Shown: positions 1 through 9,858, numbered from the stretch's first letter. The stretch: DNA of 64,000 nt from Paraburkholderia silvatlantica (GCF_003096715.1 NZ_QEOL01000014.1:1-64000); one strand, 5' to 3'. The notes: generated from the sequence alone by a model not told the origin. A program made the numbers and translations.

Positions 1-117
1 CGCCGCCCGGCCGTGGACAACCCGCGACGCAACAGGAGGATCCATACCTGGCTAAAACCAACTGCAGATCCGTCCGTCGAACCGGGTCAACCTCACCGAT
101 GACCCAAAGGATGCTCT

Positions 118-660
118 ATGGACCGGTTCGTTGTGATCTCTGGATGTTCGGGCGGCGGTAAATCGACGCTCCTTACCGAGCTTGAAGGACGTGGGTATTG
201 TGTCGTCGAAGAACCGGGTAGACGGATCGTTCGGGCAGAGACACAGAGCAATGGCACCGCACTCCCGTGGATCGATCTATCTGCGTTTTTGCGCCGTGCC
301 ATTGAAATGGCTATTGCAGACAGAACCTCCGTTCAGTCATCGGAGGATTGGGTTTTCTTTGACCGAGGACTCATCGATGCCGCCGTAGGCCTCGAAGAGG
401 TTACAGGCGAGCCGATATTGGCGACGCTCGGACACACCTATCGTTACCACTCTCGTGTGTTTCTGGCCCCGCCCTGGCCGGAAATCTATGTTCAAGACCC
501 AGAGCGGCGTCACGGCATGAACAGCGCTATGGCAGAGTATTCCCGGCTTCTGAACGCCTACCCTTCGATTGGATATGACGTTTCCATTCTTCCCAAGGTC
601 GGCGTCGTAGAGCGCGCAGATTTCGTCCTGACCATGCTAGGCGCGTGCCGGTCTGATTAG
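118..660 (+). CDS. Small P-loop (AAA_28-like) ATPase of unknown role
   Basis: A 180-residue protein that is essentially one nucleotide-binding domain. A Walker A motif (GCSGGGKST) lies at residues 9-17 and a Walker B-like stretch (DWVFFDRG) near residue 80. The length and layout fit the small stand-alone AAA_28/kinase-like ATPases, whose substrates are mostly unknown. The ATG is preceded by AAAGGA at 106-111 with good spacing. Base composition is visibly less GC-rich than the genes to the right. It sits beside mobilization genes inside the putative mobile element and is probably cargo; it has no mobilization motif. It ends 5 bases before the convergent relaxase stop. The family is fairly sure, the function is unknown. 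Confidence 0.75.
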   Translation: MDRFVVISGCSGGGKSTLLTELEGRGYCVVEEPGRRIVRAETQSNGTALPWIDLSAFLRRAIEMAIADRTSVQSSEDWVFFDRGLIDAAVGLEEVTGEPILATLGHTYRYHSRVFLAPPWPEIYVQDPERRHGMNSAMAEYSRLLNAYPSIGYDVSILPKVGVVERADFVLTMLGACRSD

Positions 661-665
661 GCGCA

Positions 666-2099
666 TCAACGACTGAGGCCAAGCGCGCGCCGCCTCTCGG
701 GCTGCGAGGGCTGTTGCTGGTAGGGCTCGTAGATCGGCCGCCGGTCGTGTTCCTGCTTGCGCCGTTGCTCCTCGGCCCGTTCCTGGGCCTGCGCGCGCTG
801 TTGCCGCGCTGCATCCTCCCGCTGAATCCTCTCCCGCTGCGCCGGGGTCAGCCGACCCCAGGCCCACTCAATGCTGGCGTTGATCTCCTGGCCGTCGGTC
901 AATCGTCGTTCGGCTTGGGCGCGGGCTTCCGTGTAGCGGGGTAACTGGGCCTCGGCGTAGGTCCGGCGCTCCCCGGCGCTGGCCTGCTGTTCGGCCCAGT
1001 GCGCGGCATGCTCGGTGTTGCGCCGCATTACCTCGCGCTGCTCTTGCCGGATGCGTTTCCACCGACCGAACGGCAGGGGTATGGTGGTGCGTATCACCTC
1101 CGTGGCTTGCTCGATGGTGGTCTGGCAGGTCTGCCGGTGCCCTCGGGCGTCTGTTTCGGCCTTGGCATACTGCCGGATGGCTGCGGCGCAAGCGTCCCGC
1201 TCCTGGGTCGCCCGGTCAACATCGGCGCGCAACGCGGCGAGGTCCCGACGCGTCTGGCGAAGCCGGTAGAAGCGCTCAATGGTCTCCTGATCCATCGGGA
1301 CAATGATGGCCTGCGCTGGGGCGGACTCCGGCTCCGGGACCTGCCGGAGCGCCCGCTCGGCCCGCTGCTGACGCAGGACGGCGGCCTTGTTGGTCTCGAT
1401 GCCGCGCCGGGTCATGGCGGCGGCCTCGACTCCCATGGTGATCTCCGCCTCGATCCCGTCACCGCGCCGTGCATGGCTGCGGTGATCGTAGGTGTGCCCG
1501 AGGTTCAGCCGTTGCGCGTAGTCGTTGCAGAGGCTTGCCCACTGGGCACGACAGGCTTCGACCTCGACGGCAGATTGGGTCTTGTTCGAGAGTTCGTTGA
1601 GTTTCGCACCGAACTGACCGTCAAGCCCCAGGCGGCGCGTCGGCATCAGCGCGTGGATGTGGTAGCCCCGCGCCTCATCGGCCTTGCGTTCGCCCAGCAC
1701 GTCGATGGGGTTGTCCCGGTGAAGGGCTGCGGTTACGACGGTCCCGTAACGCCGGGACAGCCATCCGGCCCATTCATTCATCATGGTCTCGGCCTGCTCC
1801 TGGTCCAGGCCGAGCGGCACCGCTTCCCGGAAGTCGCGGCACAACTGGCTGTCCTTGCGCCTCTCGGCGGCTTCAACCGCATTCCAGCACTCGCCCACGT
1901 CGTGGAGTTCGGCGGCAGCGCCATCGGGGACGATGTGGGCCGAGGCCATAACGCCGCCTTTCCCAGCGTAGCTGTGCGTCAGGCCGGTGCGCTCGTCGTG
2001 CAGCGTCGCACCGAGTCGGTAGGCGGCAGCCGCCACCGCGGAGTGCCCCCGGCCCCGGGTATGCGTGGAAACGTGCATGAGGGTCGAGAGCGAAGCCAC
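666..2099 (-). CDS. MobA/MobL-family relaxase
   Basis: DNA relaxase that would nick the transferred strand at oriT and lead it into a recipient through a conjugation apparatus supplied in trans. The N-terminal 200 residues carry MobA/MobL features: an opening stretch with a conserved Tyr (AAAAYRLG) and a metal-binding histidine triad with an ALHRD segment near residue 120 and YHIHALMPTRR near 147. Residues about 290-460 are Arg/Gln/Glu-rich and probably coiled coil, as in many MobQ relaxases. The start is GTG at 2099; an ATG at 2078 is the alternative, and neither has a good ribosome site. It is divergent from traD across the oriT-like sequence. No type IV secretion genes are visible, so the element is mobilizable rather than self-transmissible as far as this window shows. 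Confidence 0.88.
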   Translation of the reverse strand: MASLSTLMHVSTHTRGRGHSAVAAAAYRLGATLHDERTGLTHSYAGKGGVMASAHIVPDGAAAELHDVGECWNAVEAAERRKDSQLCRDFREAVPLGLDQEQAETMMNEWAGWLSRRYGTVVTAALHRDNPIDVLGERKADEARGYHIHALMPTRRLGLDGQFGAKLNELSNKTQSAVEVEACRAQWASLCNDYAQRLNLGHTYDHRSHARRGDGIEAEITMGVEAAAMTRRGIETNKAAVLRQQRAERALRQVPEPESAPAQAIIVPMDQETIERFYRLRQTRRDLAALRADVDRATQERDACAAAIRQYAKAETDARGHRQTCQTTIEQATEVIRTTIPLPFGRWKRIRQEQREVMRRNTEHAAHWAEQQASAGERRTYAEAQLPRYTEARAQAERRLTDGQEINASIEWAWGRLTPAQRERIQREDAARQQRAQAQERAEEQRRKQEHDRRPIYEPYQQQPSQPERRRALGLSR

Positions 2100-2191
2100 G
2101 GCGCGGGACGGTTTGAGCGCCAGCCCCTCAGGGGTGTCGGGCGCAAGGGGTGGTGTGTGCGGCCCCCGGCAGGGCCCCCGGAGGGCGCGTT

Positions 2192-2225
2192 GTGTTGACC
2201 CGAAGGGGCAACACTAAGACGCGCT
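2192..2225 (+). other. oriT: Putative origin of transfer (oriT), MobQ/RSF1010 type
   Basis: An inverted repeat of 10-base arms (GTGTTGACCC at 2192-2201 and GGGGCAACAC at 2205-2214, one mismatch) is followed at once by TAAGACGCGCT at 2215-2225. This is the layout of RSF1010-type origins, where the relaxase binds an inverted repeat and nicks just downstream in a core resembling TAAGTGCGCCCT. By analogy the nick would fall between 2224 and 2225. Placement between the divergent relaxase and traD genes is where such origins are usually found. Confidence 0.7.
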
Positions 2226-2380
2226 CTTCTGGCCAGAGGGGCCGAGAAACCAACCCCGGCTGCTCGCTGCGCTCGCGTCCGCCTCAATCCATTGTCGGGG
2301 GTTACACGCTGCCGTCAACCGATTGCCTGGCAGTCCCTGGCGTCGTAGGCTGAACCGGTCGCAACGAACCCCACCAACGG

Positions 2381-2704
2381 ATGAAAACCGATCCGATGAC
2401 CCGTGCCGCCCAGCTTCGCGCTCAGGCGGCCCAACTCGAAGCAAAGGCCCGCGTCCAGCAGCGCAAGGCTGACGCGCACCGAAAGATCGTGCTGGGCGCG
2501 CTCGTGATCCGTGCGGGTCTCGCGGACCTAGATCAAGCCGCCCTGCTCGGCGCGCTTCTGACGGTCGCCAATGTGGCCGCCGTGCCGGATCGGATCGAGC
2601 GGTGGCGACAGGCGGGGGAGGAGGCTCTCCGGGCCAGTGGCAAGCACGCGGACGGGTATGGGGGTCAAGGATCGCGCAGCGACGGCGTAGCCGCTCGTCC
2701 TTGA
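2381..2704 (+). CDS. TraD-like conjugal transfer/mobilization accessory protein
   Basis: A 107-residue soluble protein. Residues 5-35 form an Ala/Gln/Lys-rich helix with coiled-coil character. The following segment (RKIVLGALVIRAGL, then ALLGALLTV) is typical of the small TraD/MobC-like proteins encoded opposite MobA/MobL relaxases, which are thought to help the relaxase at oriT. The start is ATG at 2381; a second in-frame ATG lies five codons later. The divergent layout with the relaxase and the oriT-like site between them supports the call. The C-terminal 25 residues are low complexity. This TraD is unrelated to the large F-plasmid coupling protein of the same name. Confidence 0.68.
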   Translation: MKTDPMTRAAQLRAQAAQLEAKARVQQRKADAHRKIVLGALVIRAGLADLDQAALLGALLTVANVAAVPDRIERWRQAGEEALRASGKHADGYGGQGSRSDGVAARP

Positions 2705-2733
2705 CGCCCAGGACCGGCCCAGACGCTCAGGTG

Positions 2734-2767
2734 TGGGGTTGGCCGAGCCTTGGCGACGCCAACCCCA
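2734..2767. repeat. Inverted repeat 3' of traD
   Basis: Perfect 10-base arms TGGGGTTGGC (2734-2743) and GCCAACCCCA (2758-2767) around a 14-base loop. No T-run follows on either strand, so it is not a simple intrinsic terminator. It lies in the otherwise gene-free 579-base stretch between traD and the first core gene. Confidence 0.6.
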
Positions 2768-2817
2768 TGCCGATCTAGCGGGGGCCGGCATATTGACGGT
2801 GTTCGACCGAGCGCCTA

Positions 2818-2864
2818 ACGTGGCTCCGTTCCTTCCAATCCAGCCACGTATATGACTGTCATAT
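2818..2864. repeat. Clustered palindromes near the element end
   Basis: Arms ACGTGGCT (2818-2825) and AGCCACGT (2842-2849) flank a 16-base spacer. They are followed directly by a perfect 7-1-7 palindrome, ATATGAC-T-GTCATAT (2850-2864). The half-site ATATGAC recurs at 2927-2933. The pattern suits binding sites for a DNA-binding protein of the element, but no protein can be assigned. Confidence 0.55.
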
Positions 2865-2941
2865 CGAGCCCGATACCCCCCGTTCCAATCGGCCCGCCGG
2901 GCTGGGAGTGGTGGTGTTTCGGGTATATATGACAACGTGAT

Positions 2942-2969
2942 GCCTCGCCCAACCGGCGGGGCTTTTTTT
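2942..2969 (+). terminator. Intrinsic terminator
   Basis: GCCTCGCC (2942-2949) pairs with GGCGGGGC (2955-2962, one G-U pair) around a 5-base loop and is followed by seven T. No gene directly upstream clearly uses it; traD ends 238 bases before. A short untranslated transcript starting in 2770-2930 is possible. Confidence 0.65.
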
Positions 2970-3027
2970 CGGGCTGAATCCGGGTGCGGCGGCGTCTGGT
3001 GGGCGGGTGCCGTGGTAACGTGAGCGG

Positions 3028-3053
3028 GTTGGACCACTTAGTTGGACCATTAA
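3028..3053. repeat. 13-base tandem repeat
   Basis: Two adjacent copies: GTTGGACCACTTA (3028-3040) and GTTGGACCATTAA (3041-3053). They lie 45-70 bases inside the putative att junction, where arm-type integrase sites are expected. That role is inference from position only. Confidence 0.5.
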
Positions 3054-3098
3054 CCGCTAGGGTCAACGTGCCGAGAGGCCTGTCTGGTAAGGGTTTGC

Positions 3099-3133
3099 GG
3101 GATGGAAATTTTATCCCCCTCTCTCCGCCACCA
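3099..3133 (+). other. Putative att junction: partial tRNA-Ser-like 3' end
   Basis: The segment ends in CCCTCTCTCCGCCACCA (3117-3133), matching the acceptor end with CCA of proteobacterial tRNA-Ser genes. Before it, GGGAT (3099-3103) and ATCCC (3113-3117) could pair like a T-arm, but the loop lacks the TTCGAAT signature and no tRNA body is present upstream. A tRNA 3' fragment next to mobilization genes, followed by a terminator, is the classic scar at one end of a tRNA-integrated element. The intact tRNA would lie beyond the left edge. Confidence 0.5.
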
Positions 3134-3138
3134 AATAC

Positions 3139-3171
3139 ATAAGGCTCCCCACGAGGGAGCCTTATCGTTTT
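3139..3171 (+). terminator. Intrinsic terminator behind the tRNA-like fragment
   Basis: ATAAGGCTCCC (3139-3149) pairs perfectly with GGGAGCCTTAT (3155-3165) around CACGA, then CGTTTT. Its position 5 bases after the CCA end suggests it is the original terminator of the tRNA gene and marks the start of core chromosome. Confidence 0.8.
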
Positions 3172-3283
3172 GGGATTCGATTCAATCGGGTATCAGGGTA
3201 ATTCGCGCGAAACCCGCGAATCCTTACGCCACCGCTGATGCGGCGAATGCACACCTAATCAGCCGAAGCACATCAGGACACCC

Positions 3284-3646
3284 TCAATTACACCCACTCG
3301 CAGTGCAATACTTGTTGTACACGAGCCCCTTCCCGTCCATCCCCGAGATCGTTCGCGTGCCATTGCCGTAGTTCGTGATCGTCTCGGTCCACGTCGACCC
3401 GTCTGCGGCCTGCCCCGTGATGAACGTCGTGTCGCCAATCGATGCGCCGGTCTGCTCCCAGGCCTCGCCCGGCAGCTTCTGCTGAAACCCATTGACCGTA
3501 GACGTGTTGCCGAAGCGCTGCACCGTGTACGAATTGCCGGATTCGTCGACGCAGTTCTGGAAGGCATCGTTGCCCCAGCATTTGGCAAACGCGGCAGGCG
3601 CCGCAAAGGCGCCGAAAAGGATCAGGCTGAGTGCAATGCGCTTCAA
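3284..3646 (-). CDS. Small secreted protein of unknown function
   Basis: A 120-residue protein with a clear Sec signal peptide: LKRIALS at the start, a hydrophobic core, and a likely cleavage after AAFA near residue 21. The mature part starts with KCWGNDAFQNC and ends with KYCTASGCN, so cysteines sit at both ends and probably form disulfides in the periplasm or outside. The middle is rich in Gly, Thr and Asn with YGNGTRTISGMDG-type turns, suggesting beta structure. The start is TTG at 3646 with GGGGAAG just upstream; the frame stays open far upstream but without signal-peptide logic. Similar small secreted proteins occur in Burkholderia without a known role. The neighbouring symporter ends about 400 bases away. 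Confidence 0.6.
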   Translation of the reverse strand: MKRIALSLILFGAFAAPAAFAKCWGNDAFQNCVDESGNSYTVQRFGNTSTVNGFQQKLPGEAWEQTGASIGDTTFITGQAADGSTWTETITNYGNGTRTISGMDGKGLVYNKYCTASGCN

Positions 3647-4041
3647 TGGCTTCCCCGGGAAAACGCCCTGTTTCTGGCTCGATTCACCGCGAGTCCCAAG
3701 CCGGCGGCGTGCGAAATTGTACCGTAGCCGCCAAGGCGATCTATCGGATGCGCTGGACACGCTGCATAGCACGCTCCCGCTAGTTATCGGACAAAATACG
3801 GATGACTTGATGGGCCGAATGGGAACGGCGGCAGCGCCGCCAGTCGTTGAGCGCTCAACGTTGGAAGAAAGACCAAACGCGACCAGATCAGGCCAGCAGA
3901 AAAGGACGTCGGGCCGCAGCCCGACGCCGAATTCCCGCGTACTGCTTCGAGGACCGGCGCGGGAACGAGAGGACTTCAGTATCGCCTCGCCGGCCCGTTT
4001 TTTCAGTGCTCGACCGCACACCGGCAACCAGGTCGCGACCC
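3647..4041. other. Gene-free stretch between small secreted protein and symporter
   Basis: No supported gene. A short hairpin (GTCGGGC at 3908-3914 with GCCCGAC at 3919-3925) lies downstream of the symporter stop. On the minus strand it is followed by GTCCTTTTCTG, so it may be a weak terminator. The promoter of the small secreted protein should be near 3700; I see a TACAAT-like -10 on the minus strand but no convincing -35. Confidence 0.4.
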
Positions 4042-6060
4042 TCACGGGTGGCGGATATAGTCCACCAGTGCGACGGTATACGCGTCCGGCTTGCGATCGA
4101 GCAGACTCACGCCAATCGCCACAAGAAAACCTGCTGGCACACCGAACACGCCCGAGCTGATGGGCTCGATGCCGAACCATCGCGGGCCCGCAAAGCCCGT
4201 GAGCTGCGTAAAGAACGGGTACGTCGAGACGATGTAATAGACGCACACGGTCAGCCCCGCAATCATGCCGGCCACGGCGCCCAGGCGCGTCGTGCGCTTC
4301 CAGAACACACCAAGCACGAGCACGGGAAAGAGACTCGACGCCGCGAGCGAAAACGCCGCGCCCACCAGAAAGAGGATGTTGCCCGCGTTCAGCGACGCCA
4401 CGTACGAGGCGAACAACGCCACGCCGAGCAGCAGTATCTTCGACATCGTCACGCGCCGCTGGCTCGACGCGCCCGGATCGACCATGTGGTAGTACACGTC
4501 GTGCGAGAGCACGTTGGAGATGGTGAGCAGCAGGCCGTCCGCGGTCGAAAGTGCAGCCGCGAGCGCACCCGAAGCGACCAGCCCCGACATCACATACGGC
4601 AGCCCCGCGATTTCCGGTGCGGCGAGCACGACCATGTCGGGCTGCATCTGGATATCGCTCCAGCGCACCACGCCGTCGTTGTTCATATCCGCAATGCTGA
4701 TGAGGTAGGGCTCGATGCGCCGCCACTGCATGACCCAATGCGGCAGGTCGTCGAAGCGCTGCCCCACCAGATGCGTAAGGATCTCGTACTTGATCAGCAC
4801 CGCGAGCACCGGCACGGTCAGATAGAAGAGCGCGACGAAAAAGAGCGTCCAGCCCACCGAGCGCCGCGCCGAGGCCACCGAGGTCGTCGTGTTGTAGCGC
4901 GTGAGGATGTGCGGCAGGCTCGCCGTGCCGAGCGAAAGGCACAGGAGCAGCGAAAGGAAGTTGCGTTGATGAATGCGCCGCTCGGCATCGTCGGCGGCGG
5001 GAAACGGTTCGTTCATCGGCACGGGCGGCGCGGCGCGCTCGAGCAGGTCGTCGCGCTGGCGCGTCCACATCATGCGCGCGGCGTCCACGTCGCGCGGAAA
5101 GGCGTTCAGTTCGCGCTCGAGTGAATCGATATCGCGCAGCGGCCCGTTGTGACGGCGCAGGTCCGCGAGCGATTCGACGAGGTGCGTTTTCTCCGCGACG
5201 TACGACTGCGGCAGCGTGTCGAGGCGTGTCTGCCATTGCGCGGCGCGCTTGCGGTATGCGTCACGCACGGTGGCCTCTGCACTCGCGCCGCGCACGTCGT
5301 GCTCGAGCGCTTCCACGCGCTGCATCACGTTGCCGAAATCGACTTGCGGCAGCCAGCCGAGGCCGTCGCGGTGCGCGATCAGCGAGACCGGTATCAGGAT
5401 GGCCGCGATGAGAATGATGTATTGCGCGACCTGCGTCCACGTGACGGCGCGCATGCCGCCAAGAAACGAGCACACGAGTATGCCCGCCAGCCCGCAAAAG
5501 ATGCCGATGGCGAAATCCACGCCGATGAAGCGTGTGGCGATCAGCCCCACGCCCTGGATCTGCGCGACGAGGTACACGAACGAGCAGAGGATGGTCGCGA
5601 GCACGGCGAGCGCGCGCACGAGGTTGCTGGAAAAGCGCGTGCCGAGGAAGTCGGGAATCGTGTAGCGCGCGAGCTTGCGCACATACGGCGCGAGCAGGAA
5701 GGCGACGAGGCAGTAGCCGCCCGTCCAGCCCATCAGGTAAGCGAGGCCGTCGTAGCCGCTCGCGTAGAGCGAGCCCGCAAGGCCGATGAACGACGCAGCG
5801 GAAAGCCAGTCGGCGGCCGTCGCCATGCCGTTGAAGAACGAGGGCACGCGCCGCCCCGCCACATAGTATTCGACGAGATCCGAGGTGCGCGAAAGCAGCC
5901 CGATCACGGCGTACACCGCGATCGGCACGAACAGGAACACATAGCCGATCCACATGCCGGGGCCGGTGGAAAGCTCGATGCGCCACATCACGTAGACGAA
6001 GGCGAGGAAGCCGAGCGTGTACAACGCATAGGAGCGAATGAGCCGGTGCGCAAGCCTCAT
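4042..6060 (-). CDS. Sodium:solute symporter, VC_2705 / ActP-like family
   Basis: A 672-residue inner-membrane symporter of the SSS family, probably importing a small carboxylate such as acetate with Na+. The N-terminal third carries typical SSS signatures (YYVAGRRVPSFFNGMATAADW and a following SFIGLAGSLY). Multiple membrane segments run through to the C-terminus. Residues about 245-335 form a long charged, coiled-coil-like insert. Residues 458-469 (DMNNDGVVRWSD) fit an EF-hand loop pattern, a feature I associate with the VC_2705 branch. Its start overlaps the DUF4212 stop by 4 bases (ATGA), so the two are translationally coupled. Acetyl-CoA synthetase lies just upstream on the same strand, which favours acetate or a similar acid. 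The substrate is inferred. Confidence 0.88.
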   Translation of the reverse strand: MRLAHRLIRSYALYTLGFLAFVYVMWRIELSTGPGMWIGYVFLFVPIAVYAVIGLLSRTSDLVEYYVAGRRVPSFFNGMATAADWLSAASFIGLAGSLYASGYDGLAYLMGWTGGYCLVAFLLAPYVRKLARYTIPDFLGTRFSSNLVRALAVLATILCSFVYLVAQIQGVGLIATRFIGVDFAIGIFCGLAGILVCSFLGGMRAVTWTQVAQYIILIAAILIPVSLIAHRDGLGWLPQVDFGNVMQRVEALEHDVRGASAEATVRDAYRKRAAQWQTRLDTLPQSYVAEKTHLVESLADLRRHNGPLRDIDSLERELNAFPRDVDAARMMWTRQRDDLLERAAPPVPMNEPFPAADDAERRIHQRNFLSLLLCLSLGTASLPHILTRYNTTTSVASARRSVGWTLFFVALFYLTVPVLAVLIKYEILTHLVGQRFDDLPHWVMQWRRIEPYLISIADMNNDGVVRWSDIQMQPDMVVLAAPEIAGLPYVMSGLVASGALAAALSTADGLLLTISNVLSHDVYYHMVDPGASSQRRVTMSKILLLGVALFASYVASLNAGNILFLVGAAFSLAASSLFPVLVLGVFWKRTTRLGAVAGMIAGLTVCVYYIVSTYPFFTQLTGFAGPRWFGIEPISSGVFGVPAGFLVAIGVSLLDRKPDAYTVALVDYIRHP

Positions 6061-6422
6061 CGTTGCTGCGCCTTGCTGGCTTCGCGAATGGCGACATCGG
6101 CTTCGAGCGCGGCTTGCAGCACGCGGTCGGCGCGCTGCATCAGCACGATATAGATCGCGACGAGCAGCACGTAGAGCAGGATCGCGCCCTGTGCGCCGAG
6201 GTAGAACGGCAGGCTGAAGCCCGCGAAGCGCAGGTCGGCGAGCTGCCGCGCAAAAAGCGGCGCGACGAACGAGACGAGGAAGCCAATTGTCATGAGCACG
6301 GCGATCAGCGCGAGATTGAAGCGCCAGTAGCGCCGATGCGCGCGCGCCATCGCCTCGCTCACCGGGGGTGGCTCAGGCAATGGATTGAGACTGCTCTGCG
6401 GAGTCGTGTGTGGCGCGGCCAT
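6057..6422 (-). CDS. DUF4212 domain protein, symporter small subunit
   Basis: A 121-residue membrane protein. After a Pro-rich cytosolic start come the DUF4212 signature (RAHRRYWRFNLALI) and two membrane segments at about 33-58 and 70-96. DUF4212 proteins are encoded directly before VC_2705-type symporters and are thought to be their accessory subunit. The ATG at 6422 is chosen because the domain starts soon after; the upstream open frame lacks family similarity. The stop overlaps the symporter start by 4 bases. Only 100 bases separate it from the acs stop, so acs, DUF4212 and symporter may be co-transcribed. Confidence 0.85.
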   Translation of the reverse strand: MAAPHTTPQSSLNPLPEPPPVSEAMARAHRRYWRFNLALIAVLMTIGFLVSFVAPLFARQLADLRFAGFSLPFYLGAQGAILLYVLLVAIYIVLMQRADRVLQAALEADVAIREASKAQQR

Positions 6423-6522
6423 GCGCCTGTGTAGCAAAAACGCGTATGACCGGCAATCCGGGGCAATGCGGGGATCGATGCCAGGCGCGGCGCCAGGCAA
6501 GGCGCCGCGCGACCCTCGGCGT

Positions 6523-8505
<1,983 letters not shown>

Positions 8506-8842
8506 CGACAACCCCTTGGTGAAGATGAAACGTCAAATACGTGGACACGCATGAGCATCTTCAATGCCCGTGCGCGCCGTCTCCGTGCGTCGCCGCCCGC
8601 ATGCGGGCACGGCGCTATTGGCTTGCGCCGGGAGCCGCCATTGTGGCATCCCGGCATGCATGGGCGCGCGAAACAGGCACGATCGTGTGCGATCTTCGCA
8701 AACTACCCATGCCAGCAAGATTAAGCGTAGCAACTTACCGGCCACTTACGCGCGCCCATGCAGACCATGCAAGCGGCGCGCCATGGCACCCAAGTAAGCA
8801 GACATTTAGAATGTTAACTGAACTGCGCACCCGGATTCCAGC
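8506..8842. other. Divergent intergenic region acs / EamA transporter
   Basis: No gene supported. It must hold the divergent promoters of acs and the EamA gene. A TAGAAT hexamer near 8806-8811 is a plausible -10 for the EamA gene. I found no operator I would name with confidence. Confidence 0.35.
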
Positions 8843-9739
8843 TTGAATCGCTATTCCCTGTTTCTCATTGCCTCGATGCTGCTCGTGGGCAGCAACGTCG
8901 GCATCGGCAAGGCGATCGTCGCCTTCATTCCCGTTCCCCTCTTCGCGTTGCTGCGCTTCGTGATCGCCCTCGCTGTGCTCGGGCCGCTCCTGCGTCGCTC
9001 CAAAATGCAACAGGTCAAGCGCGGCGAATGGATCAATCTGTTCCTCCAGGCGCTGTTTGGGACATTCGGGTTTACGCTGCTGATGCTCGGCGGCGTGCAC
9101 CGCACGAGCGCGGTCTCGGCCGGCGTCATCACGAGCACGATTCCCGCCGTGGTCGCCCTCTTCTCATGGCTCTTCCTGAGCGAGCGCCCCGACGCGCGCT
9201 CGCTCGCTTCCATCGCGCTCGCCATGGCGGGCATCGCGGTCATCAATCTCGCCCACGTGGGCGGCAGCAGCGAGACCGGCGCTGGCTCGTTGGCCGGCAA
9301 CCTGATGGTGCTCGGCGCGGTGTGCTGCGAAGCGCTCTATGTGATCCTTTCGCGCCGTCTGACCCAAACGCTCGCGCCGCTCGACATCTGCGCATACACA
9401 CACCTGTTCGGCTTGCTGCTGATGCTGCCCGTGGGGCTGTCCGGCGCACCGTCGTTCGACTTCGCGAGCGTACCCGCAGGCATCTGGTGGCTCTCGCTCT
9501 GGTACGGGCTTTCGGCGAGCGTGTTCTCGTTCTGTCTCTGGATGATGGGGATTCGCCACGTGCCGGGCAGCATCGCCGGCGTGTTCACGGCCGTGCTGCC
9601 GGTGGCGGCCGCCGTGTACGGCATCGCGTTTCTCGGCGAGCGCCCCACGCCCGCGCACGGCATTGCGCTCGCCTGCGTGGTGGCCGGCATCGGGCTCGCG
9701 AGCCTCAAGATCAGGCGCGCGCCACCGCTGGCCTCGTGA
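8843..9739 (+). CDS. EamA-family (DMT) transporter
   Basis: A 298-residue inner-membrane protein with about ten membrane helices in two repeated EamA halves (residues about 5-135 and 150-290). Each half ends with the family-type LGERP/LSERP motif (LSERPDAR near 112, LGERPTPA near 262). Members export metabolites or amino acids; the substrate cannot be read from sequence. The start is TTG at 8843; the next ATG (residue 12) would cut into the first helix, so TTG is preferred. Divergent from acs and monocistronic by appearance. Confidence 0.85.
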   Translation: MNRYSLFLIASMLLVGSNVGIGKAIVAFIPVPLFALLRFVIALAVLGPLLRRSKMQQVKRGEWINLFLQALFGTFGFTLLMLGGVHRTSAVSAGVITSTIPAVVALFSWLFLSERPDARSLASIALAMAGIAVINLAHVGGSSETGAGSLAGNLMVLGAVCCEALYVILSRRLTQTLAPLDICAYTHLFGLLLMLPVGLSGAPSFDFASVPAGIWWLSLWYGLSASVFSFCLWMMGIRHVPGSIAGVFTAVLPVAAAVYGIAFLGERPTPAHGIALACVVAGIGLASLKIRRAPPLAS

Positions 9740-9858
9740 GCACCCTGTAATCAGGCTGAAAGCATCGGGGTGTGGGCAGGGCTGCCGGAATCACGGCGAG
9801 CCCTTCCTGCGACGCTGTACAATAGCGCGCGCCCGGCCCCTCGCGCGCGCCTTCTGGC

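Noticed and set aside
1-102. Open frame from the window start to a TGA at 100-102
   Set aside because: Only 33 codons, no recognisable family, and all that could be its start is outside the window; I cannot support a gene.
999-2198. 399-codon plus-strand frame
   Set aside because: Antisense shadow of the relaxase; no start signal or domain.
3647-5236. Extension of the small secreted protein into a 650-codon frame
   Set aside because: Runs antiparallel-frame through the symporter with low-complexity Arg/Ala translation; only the last 120 codons have signal-peptide logic.
8640-8720. Sigma-54-like promoter (TGGCATG ... TTTGC) upstream of acs
   Set aside because: The GG to GC spacing is 12, not the required 10 bases.
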